Assembly (NCBI RefSeq): GCF_010731295.1
Contig: NZ_AP022579.1
Coordinates: 6,499,938-6,563,937, forward strand
Direction: 5' to 3'
DNA length: 64,000 bases
Origin: Mycolicibacterium boenickei
GTDB lineage: Bacteria > Actinomycetota > Actinomycetes > Mycobacteriales > Mycobacteriaceae
Below are positions 10,188 to 18,535 of this stretch, piece by piece (positions within the stretch are counted from its first letter, which is position 1; the number at the start of each line of letters is the position of its first letter). Both the position numbers and the translations under genes were made by a program. The notes under the pieces are model-generated. The model did not search any database. It had not been told where the DNA came from and was given only the letters and a program-made list of their open reading frames with translations.

Positions 10188-13100
10188 CGCACCGTGACCT
10201 TGACCGCGGGCGAGTAGATCAGGCGCCCGGCACATCCGACCCGGATCAGCGCCCACCACTGTCCCGGCTCGACCCACGACGGGGGCGCCACGTCGAACCC
10301 GATCTCTGCGGTACCACCGGCGGGAACTTCGACACCTGCGGCCGCCGGACCCATCCACTCCCACGTTCCCCACGGGCTGATCAGGTGGGCCTCGGCCGCC
10401 AGGTCGGCACGTGCGTCGGTGCCGATCGTGATCGACAGTCGCGCGGTCTCCCCGGCCTTGACGTCGACGGGCTGCGGCTCGGCCACCAGTTTGAGTACCT
10501 GGGCGCCGGGCTCGCCGACGGTGACGACGCACACGTCCTCGACGACCTGCCGCCACGACGGCGGTAGCGCCGAGCCGCCTCCGGTTACGGCGAGTTCGGC
10601 ACACAACGGGTACAGGCCGGGCTCGGCATCGGGCGGGATGCTCAGCACCACATCGGTTTCCAGGTGCTCACCTGGTGGCAGCACATACGGCAGCTCCGCG
10701 GGTTGCACCTCCCACTGCGGCGGGCCGTACACCCTCACCCGCCCGTGCAGCGCGTCGTCGGTGCAATCGCTGGCCGCGGTCAGGCGCACGATGACGTCTG
10801 TACCGGGTTGCCCGACAACGCTTTCCGGATGCAAATAGGCGACGGCCGGCAGACCGCCCAGCGGTGCCGGGCCGCGATTGTGCAGCCAGTACCTGGCGTA
10901 CAGCGGCTGCGCGGCCTCGGCTTCCGGCGCCAACCGCCGGTGTTCGGCACGCACGACCTCGGGCAGGTTCAGCTGGGTGGACACCGTGGCGATCTGGTAG
11001 CCGTGCAGCGTCAGGTCTGACGGCTGCTCGGGCTCGAGCTCCTCCAGGAGATTCAGGGTGGCGGCGGCGGAGAGCGTGCGCAGGCCGGACCGGAGAGTGA
11101 CCTCTGTTGCACTGCCGGTGATCTCGACCAGACGCGCAGTGACACCGTCGACCGGTTCAGTGCTACGCACGCTGCCCGAAGCCAGCGGATTGCCCGTGGC
11201 CTTGAGCGCGCCGAGCTGTACGGCGCGGGCCGGTTCGATCTCCAGCAGGGATCCCCACGGGGGCAGACCGCCGCCTGCGGCGGAGTCGACGACGACCGGC
11301 TGCAGCGGCCGGTTGAACTCCGCGGCACTGGGTGCGACGCCGGCGGAGCGCCAGTCCCCCGCACCGGCGACCAGCGCGTAGTCGAATGTGTGTGTCCAGT
11401 GCTGCAGTTGGAAGTTGGATCCGTCCGGTGCCGTGCGGCGCGGCGGGTCGATCCAGGTGCCCGACGGCCACCCGGTGCACGACCGCATGAGCGACGTGTG
11501 CAGCGTGCCGTCGGGGTCGACGGCGAAGCTCGGTACCCCGCGGTTCAGCAGCGCGACGGTGCGGGCCTCGAACGGCTCGGCCGGTCCCGGGGCCCGCTGG
11601 GTGACGACGATTTCCGCGTCACCCAGGTCATCGACCACGGCGTCGAGATCGCCGGCCAGGATGAGGACCGGAAGGGTGCGCACGCCGCGCAGGTCGGCGC
11701 CGGGCACCCAGTGCTCGGTCAGCGGGGCGGCCGCGGGCACCCACACCCGGGCCGATCCGGTGGCATCGATCTGACGTTTGAGTTCATCGGTGTACGCGAT
11801 GTCCGCCTCGGCGAGAACAGCTGCGGTGAACGGGTTTTCCTCCGGGCCGCCGAGCGTGAACCGGGTATCGGGCAGGTTGGAGTCCACGCTGAGGTCGCCG
11901 TATCGCGGCTTGTCGGCGGCGCTGCAGGTGGCCGTGACGCCGGCCCGCACCAGGGCGACCATCAGATCGCGCGGATTCACCCCGTCGGGGGCCACCACCT
12001 CGGCCACCGAGACCGCCCGCACCGCCGCGCCGACGCGGACCCGCACCGCCGAGGACAGCCCGAACCAGCCGTAGGCGGGGTTGTCCAGTGTCCATGGGTG
12101 TTGCGCGGCGTCCACGGCGTGCGGGGACGATCCGTCGTGCATCAGCCCGAAACCCCGGCCGATCACCGCGTCGCCGACCTCGCTCACCGGCAATGCCCCG
12201 GGGACCGGGCAGGGCCACCGCAGCCGGACCAGGCGGTCCGCGCCGACGAACTCGTCGATGACGGTGCGGCAGTCGACGCGGTCCATCCCGGACCACAGCG
12301 TGATGATCTGGGTGTAGCGCAACAGGCCTGGAATGCGACCTTGCACGATCACCCGCTGCCCCAGCGCGCTCCGATAGCTCTTCACCTCGTCGGCCGGGCC
12401 GGCCGACGAGCACACCACCGGCCCCGTGGGCAGCAGGTGCCACGGCCCTTCACCGGCCTCGGGATGGGCCGAATACTCGTCGTAGACGGCCAGTTCGTTG
12501 CCGATGCCGCCGTCGGCGATGAGCTCGCGTCCGTCGTCCACGAGCGAGCACACCCCGCCGCCGCGGGCCGCGTCGACGCGCAGCCGGTACCGGACGTTGG
12601 CGATCTCGTCCCCGGCCATCGGCTCCCAGCCGCTCGCGGTCCCGGTGACGAATCGGTAGGACCGCCAGCCCAGTGACGGCACGTCACGGGCCAACCAGCT
12701 GACCGTGGTTCCGTCATGTTCGACGAGAACCGCCACCTCGTTGCCGTCGCTGTCGAGCACTCCGCCGGAGAAGGGTTCCTGCAGGTGCACGGTGACGATG
12801 TCGGTTCGGCTGTGCGCCAGGGCATTCCACACGATGACCGATCCGTCGACCGCCTCGGACAGCAACCCGAGTGCGTTGTCCCGGGCGGTGACGCCCAGCT
12901 CCCAGGCGTCGCGCCAGCCGGTCAGCAGGTCGAGGTAGACCTGATCGGATTCCGAGCCGGTGATCGCGTCGTGGTGTGCCCCATAGGCCAGTTGCACCCA
13001 GGCCTTGGCCATGGCGGCGTGCGGGTAGTCCGCACCGCCGAGCAGACCGGCGAACACGGCGAACCGCTCGGCGTCGAGCACCGCATCCTCGGCAGCCCGG

Positions 13101-14317
13101 TTGGCCTGTTTGGTGTCGATGTAGGAGACGTCCTTGCCGGTGTAGATCGGGTTCATGTCGCGGGTCTGCGGGGACGGGGTGATCCCGCGCTCGTCGACTT
13201 CGGCCCGCACCGCGCTGAAGAACTCGGACGGGAGCGCACACACGAACTTCGGCCACACGTAGCGCGAATTCCAGTCGCGGTGGATCTGGGTGACCCACTT
13301 GTTGGGCGGGGTGTAGTCCGTGCCGACCGGGAGGAGCACGTTGCGGGTCAACGCAACTCGCTTGAGTTTGGTGAACAGCGTGTAGGTGGACTCTTCGGCC
13401 TCGGCCAGCGACGCCGCCGAGTCCATCCACCACCCGGCCGAATAGTGCGCGGGCATGTAGTGCGTGAGCAGTCCCCGGCCCGAGGGCGCGATCCACTCGA
13501 ACTCGCTCGCGAACTGCATGCGCTCGGGGTCGCCGTCGTTCTGCATGGGTCCCCACTGGTGATGCGGCCCGCGCGCCCACGAACTGGAGGTCAGGCCGAC
13601 GTCGGCAGCCATCCCCGGAAACTGCGGATCGTGCCCGAAGACGTCGAGCTGCCAGGCGGTGGCCGGGTTGGCGCCCAGCACGTCACGCTGAAAACCCATG
13701 CCCGACACGAAGTTCCGGATCGCGGTCTCGGGGCTGGTGAGGTTGGTGTTCGGCTCGTTGTAGGTGCCGCCCATGATCTCGACGCGCCCCTCGGCGAGGA
13801 ACCTTCGCAGGTCGGCCCGGTCTTCGGGCCGGGCGTCCCAATAGGGCTTGAGATAGTCCACCTCGGCCAGCACGAACTTGTATTCCGGCTCGCGCCGGGC
13901 CATCTCCAGGTGGGCGGCGACCAGATCGAATCCGTTGGTCTGGCGGCACTGGCCGGGCGGGTCCTCGGTCCACACGCTGGTGTAGGCGGCCTGGGTGTTC
14001 CACCACACCGGGTCGTAGTGGAAGTGGCTGATCATGTACATCGTCCAGCCGGGTTCGGCGACGGTGAAATCGAAGTCGACGGAGTCCACGCGTGCGCGCC
14101 GGATCTCGCCGGGTACGCCGCGCTCGACATCCACCGGCACCTCGACGGTGCCGTCACCGGCGGCGGCGGTCGCCTCACCGGAGATTCCGTCTCCGGTGAC
14201 CCGAACGGGCGTAAGTGAGGCGCAGTCCTGGTATCGCACCCGAACCAGCTGCCGAGGGGCGTCCTCCGGCCCGGCAAACAGCTCCGTCGTCTCCGCTGAC
14301 GTGACGTGCATCTGCAA
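10184..14317 (-). CDS. GH38 family alpha-mannosidase
   Basis: Glycoside hydrolase cleaving alpha-mannosides, probably acting on mannose-containing glycans or their fragments. The 1377-residue protein has the GH38 zinc motif HFHYDPVW (H98, H100, D102), the GGTYNEPN segment, and WQLDVFGHD with the nucleophile D225. The middle-domain helical region and a long C-terminal beta-rich part follow; an NEW3-like domain near the end (PPGEHLETDVVLSIPPDAEP) fits a carbohydrate-active enzyme. The M. tuberculosis counterpart is Rv0648 (about 1215 residues). No signal peptide is visible, so it is likely cytoplasmic. ATG 14317 is used; ATG 14311 is nearly equivalent. It heads the operon with the FabD2-like and ROK genes. 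Confidence 0.93.
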   Translation of the reverse strand: MQMHVTSAETTELFAGPEDAPRQLVRVRYQDCASLTPVRVTGDGISGEATAAAGDGTVEVPVDVERGVPGEIRRARVDSVDFDFTVAEPGWTMYMISHFHYDPVWWNTQAAYTSVWTEDPPGQCRQTNGFDLVAAHLEMARREPEYKFVLAEVDYLKPYWDARPEDRADLRRFLAEGRVEIMGGTYNEPNTNLTSPETAIRNFVSGMGFQRDVLGANPATAWQLDVFGHDPQFPGMAADVGLTSSSWARGPHHQWGPMQNDGDPERMQFASEFEWIAPSGRGLLTHYMPAHYSAGWWMDSAASLAEAEESTYTLFTKLKRVALTRNVLLPVGTDYTPPNKWVTQIHRDWNSRYVWPKFVCALPSEFFSAVRAEVDERGITPSPQTRDMNPIYTGKDVSYIDTKQANRAAEDAVLDAERFAVFAGLLGGADYPHAAMAKAWVQLAYGAHHDAITGSESDQVYLDLLTGWRDAWELGVTARDNALGLLSEAVDGSVIVWNALAHSRTDIVTVHLQEPFSGGVLDSDGNEVAVLVEHDGTTVSWLARDVPSLGWRSYRFVTGTASGWEPMAGDEIANVRYRLRVDAARGGGVCSLVDDGRELIADGGIGNELAVYDEYSAHPEAGEGPWHLLPTGPVVCSSAGPADEVKSYRSALGQRVIVQGRIPGLLRYTQIITLWSGMDRVDCRTVIDEFVGADRLVRLRWPCPVPGALPVSEVGDAVIGRGFGLMHDGSSPHAVDAAQHPWTLDNPAYGWFGLSSAVRVRVGAAVRAVSVAEVVAPDGVNPRDLMVALVRAGVTATCSAADKPRYGDLSVDSNLPDTRFTLGGPEENPFTAAVLAEADIAYTDELKRQIDATGSARVWVPAAAPLTEHWVPGADLRGVRTLPVLILAGDLDAVVDDLGDAEIVVTQRAPGPAEPFEARTVALLNRGVPSFAVDPDGTLHTSLMRSCTGWPSGTWIDPPRRTAPDGSNFQLQHWTHTFDYALVAGAGDWRSAGVAPSAAEFNRPLQPVVVDSAAGGGLPPWGSLLEIEPARAVQLGALKATGNPLASGSVRSTEPVDGVTARLVEITGSATEVTLRSGLRTLSAAATLNLLEELEPEQPSDLTLHGYQIATVSTQLNLPEVVRAEHRRLAPEAEAAQPLYARYWLHNRGPAPLGGLPAVAYLHPESVVGQPGTDVIVRLTAASDCTDDALHGRVRVYGPPQWEVQPAELPYVLPPGEHLETDVVLSIPPDAEPGLYPLCAELAVTGGGSALPPSWRQVVEDVCVVTVGEPGAQVLKLVAEPQPVDVKAGETARLSITIGTDARADLAAEAHLISPWGTWEWMGPAAAGVEVPAGGTAEIGFDVAPPSWVEPGQWWALIRVGCAGRLIYSPAVKVTVR

Positions 14318-14329
14318 AACCCTACGACC

Positions 14330-15082
14330 TCAAGGCGTCGAAATGTCGACGACTAGCGCCCGATGATCCGAAATCGGCAGGTGCGGTGCGGCGCATGCGA
14401 CGGCGGACAGCGCGGGGTCGTCGGTGAGGATGTGGTCGAGCTGGGTCGCCGGCGCGTCGGCGGGAAACGTCGGTGCGGCCCCGAGCGGGCGCCAGTGCAC
14501 CGGCGCTCCGGAGTTCAGGTCTCCCATGAGAACCCTCGGCCCCGGAAAGCCGCTCAGATCCCGGACCAGATGGCGCAGTTGCACCCGATTCCACCCGGGC
14601 ACGAACGACAGGTGGGTGTTGGCCACGGTGAGCGGGCCCAGCGGCGTGTCGATGCGGGCCACCATCGCGGCCCGGGGTTCTTCGTGGACGATCCTGAACC
14701 GGCGGATGCCCGCGACGTACATCGGGAACCGGACCGGTATCCGCGGCAGCCGCAAGACCTGCCAGTTCTCGACCGGGTAGCGGGTGAGCAGGGCGATGCC
14801 GTAGGCGGCGGTTCCGGGCTGTTCGCGTCCGGTCGCGGCCATCCAGGTGGCGCCGGGCGTTCCGGAGATCGCGGCGACGAACCGGTGGTGCACGGCGTTC
14901 ATCGCGCGGGCCGCGACGGCGGTCAGGTCGGCCTTGCCCGAACGCGGCTGGTCCAGGTCCACCTCTTGCAGCGCGAGGATGTCGGCGTCGAGTTCGGCCA
15001 CGGCGGCCGCCAGTCTGCCCAGGTCGACGTCGCCGTCGTGGACACTGCGTCCGTGCAGGATGTTGAAAGTGGCCAGCCGCAT
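14330..15082 (-). CDS. Endonuclease/exonuclease/phosphatase family protein
   Basis: Metal-dependent phosphodiesterase of the EEP superfamily, 250 residues. It has ATFNILHG (N7), LQEVD (E40), the NTHLSF histidine, GDLNS (D and N), QLDHIL and the terminal SDHRALVVD, so the full catalytic set is present. The substrate (DNA, phospholipid or inositol phosphate) cannot be decided. There is no signal peptide. It lies 12 bp upstream of the mannosidase start on the same strand and may be cotranscribed with it, while being divergent from the nucleotidyltransferase gene across 64 bp. Confidence 0.87.
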   Translation of the reverse strand: MRLATFNILHGRSVHDGDVDLGRLAAAVAELDADILALQEVDLDQPRSGKADLTAVAARAMNAVHHRFVAAISGTPGATWMAATGREQPGTAAYGIALLTRYPVENWQVLRLPRIPVRFPMYVAGIRRFRIVHEEPRAAMVARIDTPLGPLTVANTHLSFVPGWNRVQLRHLVRDLSGFPGPRVLMGDLNSGAPVHWRPLGAAPTFPADAPATQLDHILTDDPALSAVACAAPHLPISDHRALVVDISTP

Positions 15083-15146
15083 GGGTACTCAGTACCCATA
15101 ACCGCGCCGGCCTCATCATCGACGCCCGACAGATCCGGGATCACAC

Positions 15147-15695
15147 GTGTTCGACCGCAACGACAACCTTCGTGACGCGTTGAAGCGCGCCGCGTCGGCG
15201 TTCAAGGCGCACGGCCCGCGGTTCGCGCTGGCCGGCAGCTATGCGCTGTGGGTCTACGGGGCGCCCGAACCCGTGCACGATGTCGATTTCGTGGTGGCCG
15301 AGAGCGACGCCGAGGCGGCCGAGGTGACGTTGCGCAAGGCCGGCTTCGAGATCGTGCACGTCCCCGAGGACTGGTTGTTCAAGGCGTATGCCGACGACGA
15401 CGTCCTCGTGGACGTGCTCTACCAACTCAACGGGGCATCGGTGGACGCTGCGGTGCTCGGCCGCGTCGAGGTGCTCGACGTGCTGGCGGTCCGGATGCCG
15501 GTCCTGCTGCCGACGCTGGTGGTGGCGGAGAAGCTGCGCTCACTCAACGAACACCACTGCGACTTCGCGGCATTGCTTCCTGCCGCCCGGGCGGTGCGCG
15601 AGCAGGTGGACTGGGATGCGGTGCGGGTTGCGACGGCCGACAACGATTTCGCCGCCGCGTTCCTGATGCTCCTCGACCGGCTCGGCATCACCTAG
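15147..15695 (+). CDS. Nucleotidyltransferase-fold protein
   Basis: A 182-residue protein with a minimal nucleotidyltransferase core: the GS motif in FALAGSYALWVYG followed by HDVDFVV, in which two Asp would bind metal, then a beta-strand VLVDVLY with a third acidic residue. This is the pattern of the AbiEii/MNT-like group, some of whose members are toxins that modify tRNA. No antitoxin-like partner is adjacent, so a toxin role is not supported. It ends 4 bp inside the convergent WYL gene. Confidence 0.6.
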   Translation: MFDRNDNLRDALKRAASAFKAHGPRFALAGSYALWVYGAPEPVHDVDFVVAESDAEAAEVTLRKAGFEIVHVPEDWLFKAYADDDVLVDVLYQLNGASVDAAVLGRVEVLDVLAVRMPVLLPTLVVAEKLRSLNEHHCDFAALLPAARAVREQVDWDAVRVATADNDFAAAFLMLLDRLGIT

Positions 15696-16657
15696 TTCCC
15701 AGCGGCGGCACGCAGGCGCGCGGCGACGGCGCCGACGGCGGCCGCCACCTCGGGTGGTTCGAGTACCTCGAAGTCGTACCCGACCGTGGCGAAGTACAGC
15801 ACCATGCGCTCGGGGTCGTCGGCGCCCGCGGTGACGATGCAGGCGTCGGGCCCGTCGGCCTCGACGGTGGCCGAGGCCGGCGGAAACTTCTGTGCCACAA
15901 CCTCTTGCGGGGCCTGGTAGCGGACCCGGGCGCGGTAGCGGTACGGCGAGGAGCTGATCGAGCGCCGCACGTAGTCGGCGGCGTCCGGGGCCTCGCGCGG
16001 CGCGAAGGTGCTGCCTCGCGCCGCCACCACCGACATCCGGTCCAGCCGCAGGCTGCGCCAGTCTTCGCGGTCACGGTCGTAGGCCATGAGGTACCAGCGC
16101 CGCCCGGTGGTCACCAGTTGATAGGGCTCCAACCGCCGCTGGGTGTGGTTGCCCCGGATGTCGGTGTAGTCGGTGCTGACGTGTTCGTGGTCCCGGCAGG
16201 CCCGGGCCAGGGTCATCAGCACGTCGGGTTCCACCGGCGCGTCCGACGAGTTGGGTGCCAGGGTGACGGTCGCGTCGTGCACCGCCGAGACCTGGGACCG
16301 CAACCGTGCGGGCATCACCTGGTCGAGTTTGGACAGCGCCCGCAGCGCGGATTCGCCGACGCCCGCGACGCTTCCGCCTGCGGCCAGCCGCAGGCAGACC
16401 GCCATCGCGACGGCCTCGTCGGGATCGAGCAGCAGCGGCGGCAGTGCCGCACCGGCGCCGAGCTGGTAGCCGCCGCCCTGTCCCTTGCTGGCGTGCACGG
16501 GGTAGCCGAGTTCGCGCAACCGCTCGATGTCTCGGCGGACGCTGCGCGTGGTGACGTCGAGCCGTTCGGCCAACTCCTCACCCGTCCACACCCGACGCGA
16601 TTGCAGCAGTCCGAGGAGCTGCAGCACCCTGCCGGTGGTTTCGCTGCTCACGGTCAT
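15692..16657 (-). CDS. WYL-domain HTH transcriptional regulator
   Basis: DeoR/YafY-type regulator, 321 residues. An N-terminal winged helix (LLQSRRVWTGEELAERLDVT, then SVRRDIERLRELGYPVHASK) precedes a central linker and the WYL ligand-binding domain, with RRWYLMAYDRDREDWRSLRL around residue 205 carrying the W-Y-L signature. WYL domains sense nucleic-acid or nucleotide ligands in studied cases. I start at the ATG 16657; upstream codons would cross the operator. It is divergent from the DinB pair and probably controls both itself and them. Confidence 0.88.
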   Translation of the reverse strand: MTVSSETTGRVLQLLGLLQSRRVWTGEELAERLDVTTRSVRRDIERLRELGYPVHASKGQGGGYQLGAGAALPPLLLDPDEAVAMAVCLRLAAGGSVAGVGESALRALSKLDQVMPARLRSQVSAVHDATVTLAPNSSDAPVEPDVLMTLARACRDHEHVSTDYTDIRGNHTQRRLEPYQLVTTGRRWYLMAYDRDREDWRSLRLDRMSVVAARGSTFAPREAPDAADYVRRSISSSPYRYRARVRYQAPQEVVAQKFPPASATVEADGPDACIVTAGADDPERMVLYFATVGYDFEVLEPPEVAAAVGAVAARLRAAAGN

Positions 16658-16678
16658 GCAAGAAGTGTGCCGCACTTT

Positions 16679-16697
16679 TAGGACCGAATCTGTCCTA
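16679..16697. promoter_or_regulatory. Putative operator of the WYL regulator
   Basis: TAGGAC (16679-16684) and GTCCTA (16692-16697) form a perfect 6-bp inverted repeat with a 7-bp spacer in the 61-bp region between the divergent WYL and DinB genes. It overlaps a TATATAGAT -10-like element for the DinB gene, consistent with repression. Confidence 0.6.
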
Positions 16698-16718
16698 TAT
16701 AGATGAGACGGTATTCCT

Positions 16719-17243
16719 ATGTGGACAAACCTCCTGGCCGACCAACTGGACTTCCACTGGACCAATCAACTGAGGCCGCGATTGGACGGCCTGACCGACG
16801 ACGAGTACTTCTGGCAACCGGTGCCCGACTGCTGGACCGTCCACCCCGACGGCGGCATCGACTTCAGTTACCCACCGCCACAGCCGGAACCGTTCACTAC
16901 CATCGCCTGGCGGCTCGCCCACGTGATCGTCGGCGTGTTCGCGATGCGTAACCACTCGCACTTCGGCGGCCCGCCCGCCGACTACCAGTCCTGGCCGTAC
17001 GCCACCGATGCGGCCACCGCCCTGAAACAACTCGACGACACATACCGACATTGGATCGACGGGGTCCGGGGACTCGACGATGATGACCTGGCCAAGCCAG
17101 TCGGCCCGGCCGAAGGCCCGTGGGCCGAGCATTCGATGGCCGTGCTGATCCTGCACATCAACCGGGAGGCAATCCACCACGGCGCCGAAATCGCCTGCAT
17201 CCGTGATCTTTACGTCCACACAACTCAACACAAGGAGAACTGA
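16719..17243 (+). CDS. DinB superfamily protein
   Basis: Four-helix-bundle metal-binding protein of the DinB/YfiT superfamily, 174 residues. WRLAHVIVGVF supplies the first metal-site histidine and HINREAIHHGAEI the last two; an N-terminal WQPVPDCWTV segment matches the family. Many actinobacterial members are mycothiol-dependent transferases or isomerases; the exact reaction is unknown. There is almost no leader (the -10-like sequence ends about 18 bp upstream) and the binding site is weak. It is followed after 3 bp by a second DinB gene, so the two form an operon opposite the WYL regulator. Confidence 0.82.
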   Translation: MWTNLLADQLDFHWTNQLRPRLDGLTDDEYFWQPVPDCWTVHPDGGIDFSYPPPQPEPFTTIAWRLAHVIVGVFAMRNHSHFGGPPADYQSWPYATDAATALKQLDDTYRHWIDGVRGLDDDDLAKPVGPAEGPWAEHSMAVLILHINREAIHHGAEIACIRDLYVHTTQHKEN

Positions 17244-17246
17244 ACA

Positions 17247-17846
17247 ATGCCCGGAATGCCCCCTCCGTCCACCGACGAACGTCAGACCCTGATCGAATTC
17301 CTCGCGTTTCAGCAGAACGCCTTCTGCGCGGTGGCCCACGGGCTGACCGACGAACAGGCCCGGTCCACCCCTTCGGTCAGCGCACTGTCGGTCGGCGGCC
17401 TGATCAAGCACGTCACCGCGGTGCAGAAGAGCTGGGCCGCCCGCGCCGAGCACGGACCGGAGTTTCCGCCGCCGGATCCGCGTCCGTTCGAGGAACAGGC
17501 CGCCGAATACGCCGATCTGTACGTGATGCGGGAGGACGAGACCCTGGCCGGGCTACTCGAGGCGTTCAAGGCCCAGAATGCCGAGACCCTGCGCATTTTC
17601 GCCGAGCGCGATCTGGACACGGCCGTTCCGGTGCCTCACGACGTGCCGTGGTTTCCGCAGGACGTCGACAACTGGTCGGTCCGGTGGGTGGCCATGCACC
17701 TGATCGAGGAGCTCAGCCGCCACGCCGGGCATGCCGACATCATCCGCGAATCGATCGACCGGGCAACGATGTACGAATTGCTCGCCGCCGAAGAGCAGTG
17801 GCCCGAGACCCAGTGGATCAAGCGGTGGCGGCCCGCCGAGGTCTGA
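17247..17846 (+). CDS. DinB family protein (DUF664, mycothiol-transferase type)
   Basis: Second DinB-fold protein, 199 residues, DUF664 type. The N-terminal ERQTLIEFLAFQQNAFCAV and SVGGLIKHVTAVQKSW carry the first metal histidine; the C-terminal VAMHLIEELSRHAGHADIIR carries the second and third in the typical HxxxxxxRHxGHxD pattern. Such proteins are predicted to use mycothiol to modify or detoxify small molecules. It starts 3 bp after the first DinB gene behind AAGGAGAA and is coexpressed with it. Confidence 0.88.
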   Translation: MPGMPPPSTDERQTLIEFLAFQQNAFCAVAHGLTDEQARSTPSVSALSVGGLIKHVTAVQKSWAARAEHGPEFPPPDPRPFEEQAAEYADLYVMREDETLAGLLEAFKAQNAETLRIFAERDLDTAVPVPHDVPWFPQDVDNWSVRWVAMHLIEELSRHAGHADIIRESIDRATMYELLAAEEQWPETQWIKRWRPAEV

Positions 17847-17859
17847 CCGCCCTGCCGAC

Positions 17860-18459
17860 TCAGCGCCCGAGGACCAACCGGAGCGCGTAGTCCACCACCA
17901 CCCCGAGGTCGTCGCCCAGGTTCCCGCCCAGCCACTGCTGGGCGAGTTCGGCCATCGCACCGGTGTACATGGCCGCACCGACCTGGGCGGCGACGGGGTC
18001 CGACCCCGGATTGAGCCGTCCGCCCTCCGACAGCACCGCCTCGCGTAACAGGTCCTGGGTCGCGGCGCGCCGCGCGGCCAGCACGGGGTTGGCCCTGGCG
18101 TCGGTGAACAGCACCCGTCCCCGACGCGGGTCGGCCGAACTGAAGCCGAGCACGGCGGCGATCCCGGCGCGGGTGCGGGCAGGCAGCGAGTCGCCTGCCC
18201 CGGCCATCGCCGCCTCGACGTCGGCCGCCAAGGCCGCGCTCACCTGGTCGTAGACCGCGCCGAGCAGGTCGTCGGTGTCGGCGAAGCTCTCGTAGAAGTA
18301 GCGCGTGTTGAGGCCGCACTCACGGCACACCGAGCGCACCGACAGCGCGGCTTCCCCACCGTCCCCGAACAGCCGGAACGCCGCGTCGACGAGCAGCGCG
18401 CGGCGTTCGGCACGGCGGTCCGTCAGCGGCACGCCGGCCCATCGCGTCGGACTGGACAT
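17860..18459 (-). CDS. TetR family transcriptional regulator
   Basis: TetR-type regulator, 199 residues. The N-terminal helix-turn-helix reads RALLVDAAFRLFGDGGEAAL, then SVRSVCRECGLNTRYFYESF; the rest is a helical ligand-binding domain of normal length. It is divergent from the MpaB-type oxygenase with a 76-bp gap carrying an obvious dyad, so the oxygenase gene is the probable target. Its 3' end lies 13 bp from the convergent DinB gene. Confidence 0.9.
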   Translation of the reverse strand: MSSPTRWAGVPLTDRRAERRALLVDAAFRLFGDGGEAALSVRSVCRECGLNTRYFYESFADTDDLLGAVYDQVSAALAADVEAAMAGAGDSLPARTRAGIAAVLGFSSADPRRGRVLFTDARANPVLAARRAATQDLLREAVLSEGGRLNPGSDPVAAQVGAAMYTGAMAELAQQWLGGNLGDDLGVVVDYALRLVLGR

Positions 18460-18500
18460 TCCTACAGCTTAGGTCTGGTCACACCCGTACCCAAAATGTA

Positions 18501-18524
18501 TTCTGGCTACAGACGTAACCAGAA
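18501..18524. promoter_or_regulatory. Putative TetR operator
   Basis: A 24-bp dyad with arms TTCTGG (18501-18506) and CCAGAA (18519-18524) and inner TAC/GTA (18508-18510 with 18515-18517) lies 11 bp before the oxygenase start. It overlaps a TATTCT -10 element at 18499-18504, so binding would block that promoter. Confidence 0.6.
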
Positions 18525-18535
18525 GGGGGTCCACG

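Noticed and set aside
12716..14218. Long plus-strand open frames opposite the GH38 mannosidase
   Set aside because: Composition and position show they are shadows of the mannosidase coding strand.
15147..15695. Toxin-antitoxin reading of the nucleotidyltransferase gene
   Set aside because: The fold fits the AbiEii/MNT group, but no antitoxin-like neighbour exists and its partners are an EEP phosphatase and a WYL regulator.
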